Positions 18,901 through 27,548 are shown, counted from the first letter of the stretch. The stretch: DNA of 64,000 nucleotides from Candidatus Kuenenia stuttgartensis (GCA_945875585.1 CAMCLK010000004.1:58554-122553); one strand, 5' to 3'. Numbers and translations: made by a program. Notes: generated by a model from the sequence alone, not told the origin.

Positions 18901-20403
18901 ATATTTGGGGGGCAACCTGTTCGAGGCTTGCGCTGCCAATGCGCGCCGCGCTGGCCCCGCCAAACCCGACAGGTCTTCGCATACTTCTTTTTTGGCATCT
19001 AGAACCCACAACCCAAAAGTCGTTGGGTCTTTGGCTGGAACCATTGAACTACCGTGGGGAACCTGCGCGCCTTTGCGAATGCGTGCCCATGCCACCATTC
19101 CACCCGCATCCAGGCCGCCTTCAGCAAGCCTTCCCAAGCCAAGCGGACCGGCCAATGCCACGGCACCTGTTGGCCGGTTATCGCCTTGCACAACCTGCCT
19201 GCCATCCACATACAGTGTCACGCCATTCTCGCGAATGACCAAGCCCACCGTGTGGGGTTTACCATCGGTGATCACTGTTTCTGAATTCACATGATCTGGC
19301 TTGAAACCGGGAAGGTAGGCAGCCACCCGACCGGTTCCCGGATAGGTGAAGATTTCCCAATGGCGGCCAGAAGCTTTGGTATCAGACGCCATCAAAACAC
19401 GAAAATTAGCCGCGTCACGCACTGTCGCATTCACTTCTGCGGTCATCGGCCATTCACGCCATGCCGGCATTCCGGGTACCAGCCAACCCGCGTCCGATGT
19501 GGCTCCAGCGCCCGGTCTGGGCGGCACAGGGGTGCGTGGTTTTGGTGCTTCTCCAGCATCTGCACCCTTGGCTCGAAGCACCACATAGGCCAACCCGTCG
19601 AGGTTATCTGCCAAGGTATCGGCAGCGTCAAACGAGGTGTGGCCGAGCACGCCAACCAAGCCACGGTAGCCACTTTCGGCGATCAAACGTGTCAGGCGCT
19701 CGTCTTCCGAACCCTGAGCCATGGGTAATATCTTGCGACCCACGGCATCTCCACGCGGATCGGTTCCGTTGATGTTCCAGCAAAGCAGATGCGGAACAAG
19801 GCGAGGCAACACTGCCGGCAGCCGCTCGAGGGCGCCATGCGCATGGTGCAGGTTGTAAACGATGCCGACATGCGGCATCCCCAAAGCTTCACGCACCAGG
19901 AGCATGTTCTCAGGCTCGCCGGCCCAACCGCCATGGTTGTAAAGCCCTAATTTGTGGCCACGCTTGCCGGCCTCCACAGCCACGCCACGCAATTGTTGAG
20001 CCACGCGCGCGGCTTTGGCTAAATTGTCACCAGCCGGGCCCGGATCGGGCATGCTCACCCAAAGTTGCGTCCGCACATTGAAACGGTCGAGCGCGGCAAG
20101 GATTTTTTCTCCCGTGCCGGCCACGGCTCCGGGAAACCAGAACGCCGTCATTTCGATTTTGTTGTCTTTCAATGCCTTCAGCTCGGCGTCGAACGTGGCG
20201 ATATGCTCGTCGCGCCAATCGTAGGCCAAACGCTTAATACCAAGTGTTTTGAGCATCGCGGCCCGTTCGGCAGGGCCGCGTTTCTTGGCGTCGAACGGAA
20301 CAACGCACCACGCCACCAGATTCGGTTTATCGAAGATCGCATAAGGCGATGGCTTCGGAGCGGGCTGTCCTCCGGCCAAAAACACCAGCATCAGTGATAA
20401 CAT
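15916..20403 (-). CDS. Giant secreted PVC-type multidomain protein: TIM barrel, LamG-like, cytochrome c, beta-propeller, blue-copper domain
   Basis: Exported protein of 1495 residues. Order seen: signal peptide (1-14); a sugar-isomerase-like TIM barrel (about 25-285, with LVAWCVVPFDAKKRG and the NHGGW and NLHHAHG segments); a concanavalin/LamG-like module (about 310-450); a c-type heme motif CLNCH at 533-537 inside a PVC cytochrome-type domain (GAKVF...IIGPDLTEVG...); a middle region with NEEYWKG; an NHL/dehydrogenase-like beta-propeller (about 900-1180); and a C-terminal azurin-like cupredoxin with His near 1411 (PHNW), Cys1479, His1484 and Met1488 in C-TFPGH-xxx-M spacing. ATG 20403 has GGAG at eight bases; a TTG one codon earlier is less likely. 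Likely an extracytoplasmic electron-transfer/oxidation protein; substrate probably a carbohydrate, by inference. Confidence 0.87.
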   Translation of the reverse strand: MLSLMLVFLAGGQPAPKPSPYAIFDKPNLVAWCVVPFDAKKRGPAERAAMLKTLGIKRLAYDWRDEHIATFDAELKALKDNKIEMTAFWFPGAVAGTGEKILAALDRFNVRTQLWVSMPDPGPAGDNLAKAARVAQQLRGVAVEAGKRGHKLGLYNHGGWAGEPENMLLVREALGMPHVGIVYNLHHAHGALERLPAVLPRLVPHLLCWNINGTDPRGDAVGRKILPMAQGSEDERLTRLIAESGYRGLVGVLGHTSFDAADTLADNLDGLAYVVLRAKGADAGEAPKPRTPVPPRPGAGATSDAGWLVPGMPAWREWPMTAEVNATVRDAANFRVLMASDTKASGRHWEIFTYPGTGRVAAYLPGFKPDHVNSETVITDGKPHTVGLVIRENGVTLYVDGRQVVQGDNRPTGAVALAGPLGLGRLAEGGLDAGGMVAWARIRKGAQVPHGSSMVPAKDPTTFGLWVLDAKKEVCEDLSGLAGPARRALAAQASNRLPPKYDLQRIKTVLASAQTKGDVKRGAKVFASARHACLNCHKVGAQGGIIGPDLTEVGKCQPAEVIVENVLYPSHSIKQGYLAHALATADGKVLQGYLVSENPKTVVIREAATGKESAIPRADIEELKPVGSLMPAGLAEAMTEADLTDLCRFLVDLGRDPAVAGALPGPAIVHKATEFEFARGPIDPSSWPLADQFPNRERLYDFYQKEAIHFAAMKTRPAVAMAFPGLESGKHGHWGNQNEEYWKGAEWTKADVSPVLGGVFRASGVTVRRGVCVLLGEKGEMAACFNPETLCYEALWKGGFLKLGEIRHGFMDGIKPDGTMLPRPEGTKPAKPFVYKGYYRHGRRVVFSYTIDGTHYLDSAWVENGQFKRELVQAAAANHSMNRYTAGGPARWPERLPVVGQLGKGGPYAIDTIPVPFKNPWNSPIFPGDLAFLPDGAMLVCSMQGDVWRIDSIDAGLKAPVWRKVASGLHQPLGMVVVDGDPMVLGRDQITRLRDLNGDGEYDFHECFCNAYETSTGGHDFICGLQRAADGSYVIASSNQGVMRISPDGATATVLATGFRNPDGVGIAADGAITVPCSEGDWTPASMICQIRPNGFYGYGGPRGGKAPDLPLVYLPRGLDNSAGGQATIDSSRWGPFKGLDLHFSFGACSHFLLLRDTVDGQPQGALVPMPGEFISGAHRGRFSPADGQLYVVGMQGWGTYALADGGVQRVRYTGEPVQAPIAFRMHANGIHLKFAQPIDPSSISQQANRLVMVWNYRYGPAYGSAEYSSHHVGLKGHDILEVTGAHVTDGGTGVFLEVPDLQPANQVQVFLKTGSGKPTHLFATAHRLAADYTGIPGYVARPKTIMPHPILTDLAVAVKSVPNRWRYPMAGARKITIDSGPNLSFQQKVLSAKAGEVLALTFTNPDVVPHNWALLKPGSLARVGAEANLLVSDPEALARHYIPAGDDVLAHTDVVAPGERFTIYFQVPKAKGRYPYVCTFPGHWMVMNGNLVVE

Positions 20404-20452
20404 CAAAACGGCTCCGAACAGGGCAAGAGGCCCGGCGGAACCGCTCGTTGCA

Positions 20453-21319
20453 TCAGCAGAGCAGCATCATCAGCCGGGAGCGATAGTCCTGAGTCACGGG
20501 ATGCGTGTCACCCAGGGCATGGAATGCCTGAATCATCGCCTCCCGCGCCGGGCCGGTCAACAGCGTACTGTCTCCTTCGGCGGCTTCGATCAGCTCCTCA
20601 AGCGAGGCTATGTACTCGCCAGCGGCAGCTAAGCGGCATCCCAGTTCATAACGGGCGTGGGCCTTCTCCTTGACCGTACCTGCCGCGGCAACACGAGCCT
20701 GAGCCTGATCAATGTTGGCAGGACCTGGAACCTTGTCGGCAAACCAAGCGCGCGCTTTCAGCGCCAACGCTTCCTCGCCCAGTTCGCCACCACCCGAAAC
20801 ACTGTCGAGCAGCGTCATGACTTCGTCTTTGTCCCCACGCGCCAGAAGTATCCGGGCCAGCCCAACACGGGCCTGATCGAGTAGTTCTTCGCCTTTCAGC
20901 GCCTCACGGTAAAGGGCCTCTGCTTCCGCCAATTCACCTGCCTGCTCGCGCACCAGCGCCATTTCCGAAAGCTTTTCGCTTGCCGTAGGCAACAACCCAT
21001 CCAACAACTGGGCAAGTGCCTTTTCAGGGAGAATGCCCTGAAATCGGTCCACCGGCCGACCATCGCGGAATATCAGAACATCGGGAATGGAACTAATGCC
21101 AAAAGCCATGGCCAAACGCTGTTCTGCATCGACATTCACCTTGGCCAGCCGGATCTTCCCACCGCGTTCCAGAATCAGCTTTTCCAGCGTTGGCTTCATG
21201 GCCAAACAAGGCTGGCACCACGGCGCCCAAAAATCCACCAGCACAGGAACGTCCGACTTCAGAACCAGCGCTTCGAAATCTTTCGACGTCACATCAAAAA
21301 TGAAATCCACTTCGCTCAT
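20453..21319 (-). CDS. cnoX: Thioredoxin-TPR protein, CnoX/YbbN type
   Basis: N-terminal thioredoxin domain (residues 1-110) with the active-site WCQPC (Cys35, Cys38) and cis-proline IPD, followed by TPR-like helical repeats (about 120-285), the layout of the chaperedoxin CnoX (YbbN), which hands unfolded proteins to GroEL under oxidative stress in E. coli. Unlike E. coli CnoX (SxxC), both redox cysteines are kept, as in other bacterial versions with reductase activity. ATG 21319 with AAGGAG eight bases upstream is preferred over an ATG two codons earlier, and it overlaps the DUF1501 stop (ATGA). It precedes the large heme/copper protein by 49 bases in the operon. Confidence 0.88.
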   Translation of the reverse strand: MSEVDFIFDVTSKDFEALVLKSDVPVLVDFWAPWCQPCLAMKPTLEKLILERGGKIRLAKVNVDAEQRLAMAFGISSIPDVLIFRDGRPVDRFQGILPEKALAQLLDGLLPTASEKLSEMALVREQAGELAEAEALYREALKGEELLDQARVGLARILLARGDKDEVMTLLDSVSGGGELGEEALALKARAWFADKVPGPANIDQAQARVAAAGTVKEKAHARYELGCRLAAAGEYIASLEELIEAAEGDSTLLTGPAREAMIQAFHALGDTHPVTQDYRSRLMMLLC

Positions 21320-22314
21320 GACCATATCTCCTTCGTTGTTTGTCCAAATAATCCTAGCGTCTCGCCCATAAGGCCGTGCAGGCGCTCAAGCGATACCGGG
21401 TTTTCGACCGGAAAGGCTCCATCCCTGTCCGTCGAACCAACCACCACGCCGCGTGGCACGCCGGCACCAGCCAGCAAACCTGTCCATGCACCGGTCCAAT
21501 GATCCCGGCCACCACGGGAATTCAAACGCGGCGAACGCCCCATTTCTCCAGTCACCACCAACAACACGTTGTCCCACAAGCCCTTGTTCTCAAGTGCGTC
21601 GATCAGCCGGGCAAGTCCATGGTCTAACGCGGGGGCCAGATGGTTGCGGTAGTCAGACAATGTTCCAGCCAAAGCACCTAGGTCAGCATGGCAATCCCAT
21701 GTGATCCGGTTGAAGACTGTCTCTGCTGTGTTCACCGTTACCATACGCGCGCCTTGCTCCAGCGCGCCAACGGCTTGCGAAAACATGCTGTCAACAGACA
21801 TTGCCCCTACCTGTATCGGCCAACTGCCACTCGCTATCGCGCCATCCTGACCAACACCTGCGGCCTGCCCCAAGGTACTGATCGGACCCGGCACAACTAC
21901 CCACGGCGCAACACCACCCCGGCCAGAAACACAGCTTCCCACCGGCGCTGCCGTCTGATCCATGGCACAGCCCGTGTGAAGCAACCGAAAACCTGTTTCA
22001 TGAATCGGGTCCGCGTTGTGGTGCAGTGTCCGTACCAAACAGACACGGTCCAGTCGGTCTGCAAGGTGTGGATACAGCTCGGTTAAACGAACCCCGGGAA
22101 TTCGTGTGGGAATCGAACGGAAAGGGCCACGGCACTCGATTGAGGCATCCGGTTTGGGATCCCACGTATCGATCTGAGATGGTCCCCCCACCAAGTGAAC
22201 CAGCAGTACCTGACGACCTAGCTGCACATTTTTGCTTGTGCTGGCGCTAGCAAGGCACGCTGCACCACTGCTTCCCGCCGCTGCCATGAATGTTCGGCGA
22301 TCCATCGAATTCAT
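21316..22314 (-). CDS. Compact DUF1501 (sulfatase-superfamily-like) exported protein
   Basis: Planctomycete-typical DUF1501 protein with a twin-arginine signal (MDRRTFMAAAGSSGAACLASAS). Conserved parts are visible: VLLVHLVGGPSQIDTWDPKP, GPFRSIPTRIPGVRLTELYPHLA, the histidines in HHNADPIHETG, WDCHADLG, VVTGEMGRSPRLN and GRDHW, which correspond to the metal-binding core of the alkaline-phosphatase/sulfatase-like fold. At 332 residues it is about 100-150 shorter than usual; the region between the HETG and WDCH blocks is compressed. ATG 22314 has GGGGAG seven bases upstream; an earlier in-frame start at 22347 lacks one. Coupled to cnoX by ATGA overlap. DUF1501 genes usually pair with DUF1553/DUF1549 cytochrome genes; here the heme partner could be the giant protein two genes downstream. 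Confidence 0.82.
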   Translation of the reverse strand: MNSMDRRTFMAAAGSSGAACLASASTSKNVQLGRQVLLVHLVGGPSQIDTWDPKPDASIECRGPFRSIPTRIPGVRLTELYPHLADRLDRVCLVRTLHHNADPIHETGFRLLHTGCAMDQTAAPVGSCVSGRGGVAPWVVVPGPISTLGQAAGVGQDGAIASGSWPIQVGAMSVDSMFSQAVGALEQGARMVTVNTAETVFNRITWDCHADLGALAGTLSDYRNHLAPALDHGLARLIDALENKGLWDNVLLVVTGEMGRSPRLNSRGGRDHWTGAWTGLLAGAGVPRGVVVGSTDRDGAFPVENPVSLERLHGLMGETLGLFGQTTKEIWS

Positions 22315-22346
22315 GGTACGACTCCCCACTGGCTGAATTGATCCCA

Positions 22347-24464
22347 TCAGACTAACCGCCGTCGACGTCGTCGTGAAGAATACCAGACAATTCGTTCCAG
22401 TTCCGTCAATCGGCTGACGGCGGCGTTGGCGGCATCCCGATCGGGAATGGCTCCCGAATAAGCCAAATGGTAATGCTCCGCAGCCAGTTGAACGGGAATA
22501 TCAGCGTATTCAGCAAGGAACGGGTCGAGCCGCCAATGGGTAGCCAAGGCTTGCGCCACCTCCATAGGCGTGTCTGAATCCGATGAGCGAATTCCCGTTC
22601 TGCGCGCCAGTCGCCTCAACCGAGGTGCCATGCCACGCGCCGCGTAAATCCAGCGCACCCGCAACCGCCTAAGCATAAAAATAGCAGCCAAACCCGCGAC
22701 CAGTGTCAGCACGGGGACCATGCCGTTTGGGATTCCGCCCGGACCGTATTCGGCCCACCACCCGGTAAATTCATTGACCAAAGGTTGCTGCTGGTTCAAC
22801 CACTCCCCCACCGATCCGTACCAACCATCCACAGGCTTGGTTTCGACGAGTTCCGAAGAATCGCCCGGTGTAGGGTCAAGTGTCAACCAGTCCCACGAGA
22901 CCCTACGCACCGGGGCGTTTTCAAATTTTGGAATCAGGGCTTCCACCCAGCTATGGGCGTGGTAGTTTCGGATCACATACCGACCAGTTTCGATAGACTC
23001 ACAGCCGCGAAATCCCTTAACCACCCGCGACGGAATGCCAACCGACCGCAACATCAGAGCCAACCCTGAGGCAAACCGCTCGCAATGCCCCCTTTTTGTG
23101 TTCTTTAGAAAGTCCACTGCCGGATCAATGACCGGGTCGGTCCTGTCCAAGTCCAAAGTGTAGGTGTATTCGCCACCCAGTGCCAAATAACGGCATAAGC
23201 GCTGAGCCGACTCTTCGAAAAATTCATGTGGAAGCCGCGCTGGACGCCATTGCGCCTCTTTCAACGCTTTAACAGGCAATGGCGCTGCCACCTGCTTAAC
23301 CGTTTGGCCGGGCAAATCCGCCAAAGATTCCAACAACTCCCAAGCCCATGGACGCAGCGCTTCGGGAGCGTTCAACAAATCTTCCTGCCGAACCCGATTT
23401 TCAATATCATCCTGAAGAGGGGACCGATCGCGTTTGTTCTCTTCAGCCACGATCTGCTGGTACGCCAAATACCGCCGCAACAAACCCCTGCGACTAGCAC
23501 CCGGTGCGGGGACCGGCAGAAACAGCGCCGGGTCGGCTATGACAGGAGTTGTAATCTCACGCGATGTCACCCGAAAGTTCAGCAACGTCTGACGGACTAA
23601 CAACTTGGGCAGAGGTGGTTGAGCCAGTGGCACACCACGGCCTCCGGTCGACGTGGACGATCCACGCCAACGCCCCGCTCGATACTGTTCTAGTTCCACC
23701 GCGCGGAACCGTTGGTCCAACGGAATCGTGGTCGGCCTACCCGAATAATCAGTAGCATCGATCTCAATCACGACTTCTTCATCGAGCTCGACTTTACCCT
23801 GATGGTTTAAGTCCATTTCCGTGCCAAATCCAGTAGCCAACCTCGATGCGCCAAATGCGGCGGATGGGTTCCAATTCGGCACATCGGCATTGGGCATAAT
23901 CAAATAGCCCGCAAGTGAAACCGCACCAAGCAGAGCCCCTTCCGACACAATAATCCGCCAGCCCGGCCAGATTCCACCAGACAGATGCGACCTCAGACTT
24001 GCCAGACTCATGACTGCGTAAAAACCCAAAGGCATCACCATGACATCGTCTGCGCCCAGAATGCACCCAATGGCCACCTGAACCACACCCAGCGCATGAA
24101 GCACCCAAAAATCGCGTGTCAATTGGCGCCTGAGGATTTTCACAACCGTCAAACAGGGGATCAAACAGGCAATAAACGGTATCAACGCCACAGATAATGG
24201 CAAATTCCGGTTTGCCATCGCCTGAGTCAGGGCCCACACACCGCCCACTATGCCAATCAAACCACCAAGCGTATTCCCCGCCGCATCGGGCAGCGGACGC
24301 AAGCCATCGGTCCACTCCTCGTAGGCAATGGCAAGCACCGTGATGGCAATCACACCGAACACCAACGGCAAACCCAGGAATTCACGGTCCGCCAACATCA
24401 AAAATACAACCGACAGCAGCAAGGCGCCGTGAAGAAGATGCCGATCGAATCGACCACGGGTCAT
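22347..24464 (-). CDS. TgpA-type membrane transglutaminase-like protein
   Basis: Membrane protein of 705 residues with five or six N-terminal helices (about 10-210), a large periplasmic transglutaminase-like domain and another helix near residue 600 (TLVAGLAAIFML) followed by a DUF4129-like cytoplasmic tail. The papain-like triad is visible as Cys461 in KRGHCERFASGLALMLRSVGIPSRVV, His in NYHAHSWVEA and Asp in LDPTPGD. TgpA-type proteins, coded beside MoxR and DUF58 genes, probably modify or cleave envelope proteins. ATG 24464 overlaps the DUF58 stop as ATGA. The arginine-rich C-terminus (SSRRRRRRLV) is notable. There is a 32-base gap to the DUF1501 gene. Confidence 0.88.
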   Translation of the reverse strand: MTRGRFDRHLLHGALLLSVVFLMLADREFLGLPLVFGVIAITVLAIAYEEWTDGLRPLPDAAGNTLGGLIGIVGGVWALTQAMANRNLPLSVALIPFIACLIPCLTVVKILRRQLTRDFWVLHALGVVQVAIGCILGADDVMVMPLGFYAVMSLASLRSHLSGGIWPGWRIIVSEGALLGAVSLAGYLIMPNADVPNWNPSAAFGASRLATGFGTEMDLNHQGKVELDEEVVIEIDATDYSGRPTTIPLDQRFRAVELEQYRAGRWRGSSTSTGGRGVPLAQPPLPKLLVRQTLLNFRVTSREITTPVIADPALFLPVPAPGASRRGLLRRYLAYQQIVAEENKRDRSPLQDDIENRVRQEDLLNAPEALRPWAWELLESLADLPGQTVKQVAAPLPVKALKEAQWRPARLPHEFFEESAQRLCRYLALGGEYTYTLDLDRTDPVIDPAVDFLKNTKRGHCERFASGLALMLRSVGIPSRVVKGFRGCESIETGRYVIRNYHAHSWVEALIPKFENAPVRRVSWDWLTLDPTPGDSSELVETKPVDGWYGSVGEWLNQQQPLVNEFTGWWAEYGPGGIPNGMVPVLTLVAGLAAIFMLRRLRVRWIYAARGMAPRLRRLARRTGIRSSDSDTPMEVAQALATHWRLDPFLAEYADIPVQLAAEHYHLAYSGAIPDRDAANAAVSRLTELERIVWYSSRRRRRRLV

Positions 24465-25534
24465 GATTGCACCTCGCGACCAGGTTCATACCAGCGCAAC
24501 CGTTCCAACTCGTTGGGCGAGATCCACCGGCATAAACTTCCTTGCAATTCCTCAGGAATGTCGCCCGGATGCCCCGCCAAACGCACCACCGGCGCGCCGC
24601 GCCGCCACCCCGATCCCGGCACCGCCACATCGTCACCAGCGCCACATACCGCCAATGCCGCCAGCATTTCTGCCACTGGCGTTGTGGCTCCCTGAGTGTG
24701 CAATACCACAGGACGAGATCCCGTAACTACCAATCCCAACCAGCGCAACCCGCCACGCCCCCAAGCAGAAACCAGACTAGCTGCCAAATCGATCAATGCC
24801 TCTCCCAATTTCCCCTCTTCTGGTTCCACAAAAATCACGAGTGCTTCTTCCCTGGGTTGCTCGTGTTCGCGCACCATCTTAACGCCGGTGCGCGCCGTTG
24901 TCCGCCAATGCACCAACCGCGGGCTGTCTCCGGCGCGCCAAGCCCGCAACCCATGAAACTCCTCGCCCACTGCCGATAACACATTGCTGCTCTCCACCTC
25001 GGTCGCGCCGGAATCGCGCCGCCGATGCAGCCAGCCCATGAATTCTGAAAGCTCAATCTTGCCTTGCCGGGGAAGTACCAGAATGCGGTCTTTGGCCAAA
25101 ACATCGCGCCGGGCTTCTACCAGCCCGTAGGGCCCGGAGGCAGCCAACCACGCCTCGGGCAGTTGGGTCCAGCCACGGTGCTGGGGATGCAAGGGAACCC
25201 AGATCTCTTGATTCGCTGTCCCCAGAACCACGTTCTGACAAGAATGGCTGGCTACCGACAAGCGAACAGATACCGGTTCACCATCCCCCTCGAGCCAAAC
25301 CAGCACACGAACTCTGCCGGGCAGGCCAGCTTCAAGAGTGTCGTCGTCGTTGATGGCGGCTTGGGCTCGCGATAGCCCCAATGGGCATCTCAAGGTATTC
25401 CAGATGAGGGCGGCACCCAGCCAACACGAAAACAGCAACAGAAGGCCTATACCCTTGACAATCGCCAAGGCGAACAACATCACAAAAACCATCAGCCAGA
25501 TCACGCCAGCCATTGTCAGGTTGCGCCCGGTCAT
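24461..25534 (-). CDS. DUF58-domain membrane protein (MoxR partner)
   Basis: Protein of 357 residues with two N-terminal transmembrane helices (about 8-55) and the DUF58 signature GEEFHGLRAWRAGDSPRLVHWRTTARTG around residues 185-215, followed by a von Willebrand A-like region. DUF58 proteins are encoded next to MoxR ATPases across bacteria and are thought to be scaffolds or targets of these chaperones. The open frame reaches a TTG at 25567 overlapping the moxR stop, but ATG 25534 has GGAGG seven bases upstream and gives the normal start. Coupled to tgpA downstream. Confidence 0.88.
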   Translation of the reverse strand: MTGRNLTMAGVIWLMVFVMLFALAIVKGIGLLLLFSCWLGAALIWNTLRCPLGLSRAQAAINDDDTLEAGLPGRVRVLVWLEGDGEPVSVRLSVASHSCQNVVLGTANQEIWVPLHPQHRGWTQLPEAWLAASGPYGLVEARRDVLAKDRILVLPRQGKIELSEFMGWLHRRRDSGATEVESSNVLSAVGEEFHGLRAWRAGDSPRLVHWRTTARTGVKMVREHEQPREEALVIFVEPEEGKLGEALIDLAASLVSAWGRGGLRWLGLVVTGSRPVVLHTQGATTPVAEMLAALAVCGAGDDVAVPGSGWRRGAPVVRLAGHPGDIPEELQGSLCRWISPNELERLRWYEPGREVQS

Positions 25535-25563
25535 GACACCACCTCCACGCCTGCGGGCTTTTG

Positions 25564-26571
25564 TCAAACCGGCACAGCCGTTTTCTCGACAATCTGCCGG
25601 ACCACCTCATGGGCCATTTGCCCATGATCCCGGCCCTGACCATGCCGCACAAGAAGTCGATGGGAGAGGACTGGTTGCGCCAAACTTTTGATATCATCGG
25701 GGATCACATAACCCCGACCGGCCAGCAACGCATTGGCCTGGGCAGCCCTATAAAATCCAAGCGCTGCTCGTGTGCTGGCGCCCACACGCAGATCGGCATG
25801 ATGGCGCGTGGCCTCGACAATGGCCAACAGGTAATCCGCCAAGGCCGCATCAAACCGAATCTGACGCGCCTGCTTCTGCAAAGCCACAACACTATGCGGA
25901 TTCAGGTGCGCCTGAAGGCCATCGATAGGGTCACCCTGACGGTGCCCTTCAAGAATGGCGCGTTCCGCGGCGCGATCGGGGTAGCCAATGGTCAACCGCA
26001 TCATGAAACGGTCCAGCTGGCTTTCCGGAAGTGGATAGGTGCCTTCAAATTCATGCGGGTTTTGCGTGGCCAACACGAAAAACGGCGGGCCCAAGAGGTG
26101 AGTCTTTCCATCGAGGCTCACCTTCATTTCCGACATGGCTTCCAGCAAAGCCGATTGGGTGCGCGGGCTGGCACGGTTGATCTCGTCAGCCAGAATGACA
26201 TGGGCGAAAATCGGGCCCGCCTGAAATTCAAAGGCACCGGTATTTTGCATCAGAACGCTGGTACCCAGAAGATCGCTGGGAAGAAGGTCGGGTGTGAACT
26301 GAATGCGGTGAAAGTCGCCCCCAAGGCACCGAGCAAGGGCGCGCGCCAGCAAAGTTTTGCCTGTTCCGGGCACATCTTCCAACAGAAGATGCCCCTCGGC
26401 CAGCAAGCACACCCACGCCAACCGAACAACCTCCGGCTTGCCCAGAAAGACCTTTCCAACAGCGGCTAGGGCACCAAGTAACTGCGGCAATGATGCGTCA
26501 GACTCGACTCGCACGGTTGAACTACTGGGGCTCTGTGTTTGGGGAACCGTCGGGCTGAACGGGACTGACAT
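25564..26571 (-). CDS. MoxR-family AAA+ ATPase
   Basis: Chaperone-type AAA+ ATPase of 335 residues. Walker A reads EDVPGTGKTLLARALA (about residues 65-80), Walker B is VILADEINRASPRTQSALLEAM, and sensor 1 lies in FVLATQNPHEFEGTYPLPESQLDRFMM, all textbook MoxR. ATG 26571 has GGAG at eight bases. It is the first gene of an operon of at least seven genes, the next being DUF58 and a TgpA-like transglutaminase, the standard trio. An N-terminal extension of about 25 residues is rich in Ser/Pro and probably disordered. The 90-base gap to the divergent DUF3050 gene must hold its promoter; the TTTTACCCCC..TACTAT stretch near 26595-26612 is AT-rich but no clear -35 is seen. Confidence 0.92.
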   Translation of the reverse strand: MSVPFSPTVPQTQSPSSSTVRVESDASLPQLLGALAAVGKVFLGKPEVVRLAWVCLLAEGHLLLEDVPGTGKTLLARALARCLGGDFHRIQFTPDLLPSDLLGTSVLMQNTGAFEFQAGPIFAHVILADEINRASPRTQSALLEAMSEMKVSLDGKTHLLGPPFFVLATQNPHEFEGTYPLPESQLDRFMMRLTIGYPDRAAERAILEGHRQGDPIDGLQAHLNPHSVVALQKQARQIRFDAALADYLLAIVEATRHHADLRVGASTRAALGFYRAAQANALLAGRGYVIPDDIKSLAQPVLSHRLLVRHGQGRDHGQMAHEVVRQIVEKTAVPV

Positions 26572-26661
26572 AAGCTGTGCTCCGCTGGGCGCGCGTTTTA
26601 CCCCCTTACTATAGAAAAAGAATCAGAGGCAGGTGCCTTGAATTGTGGAGATCGTGCCAAG

Positions 26662-27420
26662 ATGACAACCCGCAACGTTCCCCAAACTGTTGAAAAATTG
26701 CGGCGCAGCCTGATGGAACATCCGCTTTACCAAGCCATGTCCGCACCCGAACACATTGTCTGCTTTCTTCAGCACCACGTCTGGGCCGTGTGGGATTTCA
26801 TGAGCCTGCTGAAGGCACTGCAACGAAACTTGACTGGAGTTGCAGTACCGTGGGTGCCCCCTACAGATCCATTAGCTGCGCGCCTCATCAATTCAATTGT
26901 GCTTGGTGAAGAGTCGGACGAAGACGGCTACGGCGGATATTGCAGCCACTTCGAGATGTACCGCCAAGCCATGGTTCAAGCAGGTGCGGATTCTGGCCCC
27001 ATCGACCGGTTTGTGCTTCAGTTGCGAACCGGCATAACTTGGCAAGAAGCCCTCAAAGCGGCTCCTGTTCCAGAATTCGTGCGCCGTTTTGTCTCCTTCA
27101 GCCTCTCGTTGGCCACGGGAACAGACGTGCCTGCGCTGGCAGCGGCTTTCACCTTGGGCAGGGAAGATCTGATTCCTGCGATGTTCCCCAGGCTTCTGGA
27201 AGAGTTGGCGGAAAGGCACCCGGAACGTTTCGACCGCCTTTGCCACTACCTCCGCCGGCACGTGGAGATCGATGGTGGCGAGCATGGTCCTGCGGCGCTG
27301 CTGCTGCTGGATCGACTGTGCCCCACGGAACCGGATCGTTTGCGGGCTGAAGCCACGGCCATTACTGCGTTGCAGGCGCGTCTCGCGCTATGGGATGGAA
27401 TTCTGGCGGATCTTTCCTGA
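26662..27420 (+). CDS. DUF3050 (heme-oxygenase-like fold) protein
   Basis: Protein of 252 residues that fits DUF3050: LMEHPLYQAM, FLQHHVWAVWDFMSLLKALQ, WVPP, and SHFEMYRQAM segments are characteristic. The family has the all-helical heme-oxygenase-like fold, to which diiron enzymes of varied chemistry belong; potential metal ligands here include Glu and His in EESDEDGY...SHFEMY and in the HPLY...QHH region. No substrate is known. An upstream TTG (26638) is in frame but ATG 26662 with GGAG eleven bases before it is more likely. It is monocistronic in appearance and followed 41 bases later by tRNA-Ser. Confidence 0.83.
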   Translation: MTTRNVPQTVEKLRRSLMEHPLYQAMSAPEHIVCFLQHHVWAVWDFMSLLKALQRNLTGVAVPWVPPTDPLAARLINSIVLGEESDEDGYGGYCSHFEMYRQAMVQAGADSGPIDRFVLQLRTGITWQEALKAAPVPEFVRRFVSFSLSLATGTDVPALAAAFTLGREDLIPAMFPRLLEELAERHPERFDRLCHYLRRHVEIDGGEHGPAALLLLDRLCPTEPDRLRAEATAITALQARLALWDGILADLS

Positions 27421-27423
27421 CCA

Positions 27424-27452
27424 TTCCCATAAGGGGTGCCGCGTGCTACACT
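27424..27452 (+). promoter_or_regulatory. Probable sigma70-type promoter of tRNA-Ser
   Basis: TTCCCA (27424-27429) and TACACT (27447-27452) each match four of six consensus bases with a 17-base spacer. The predicted start is about 27459, three bases before the mature tRNA 5' end. The GC-rich tRNA context and position support the call; it begins only a few bases after the DUF3050 stop. Confidence 0.5.
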
Positions 27453-27461
27453 ACCAGTTCT

Positions 27462-27548
27462 GGAGAGGTGACAGAGTGGCCGATCGTGACGGTCTCGAAA
27501 ACCGTTGTACCAGCAATGGTACCGAGGGTTCAAATCCCTCCCTCTCCG
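27462..27548 (+). tRNA. tRNA-Ser (anticodon CGA)
   Basis: An 87-base cloverleaf. The acceptor GGAGAGG (27462-27468) pairs with CCTCTCC (27541-27547), with G as discriminator as in serine tRNAs. The anticodon stem ACGGT/ACCGT encloses CTCGAAA, giving CGA (reads UCG). A long class II variable arm (TGTACC...GGTACC) and T-arm GAGGG-TTCAAAT-CCCTC are clear. CCA is not encoded (GCT follows). Confidence 0.96.

Noticed and set aside
25561..26469. A 302-codon + frame
   Set aside because: Antisense to the moxR ATPase gene, whose Walker motifs are unmistakable.
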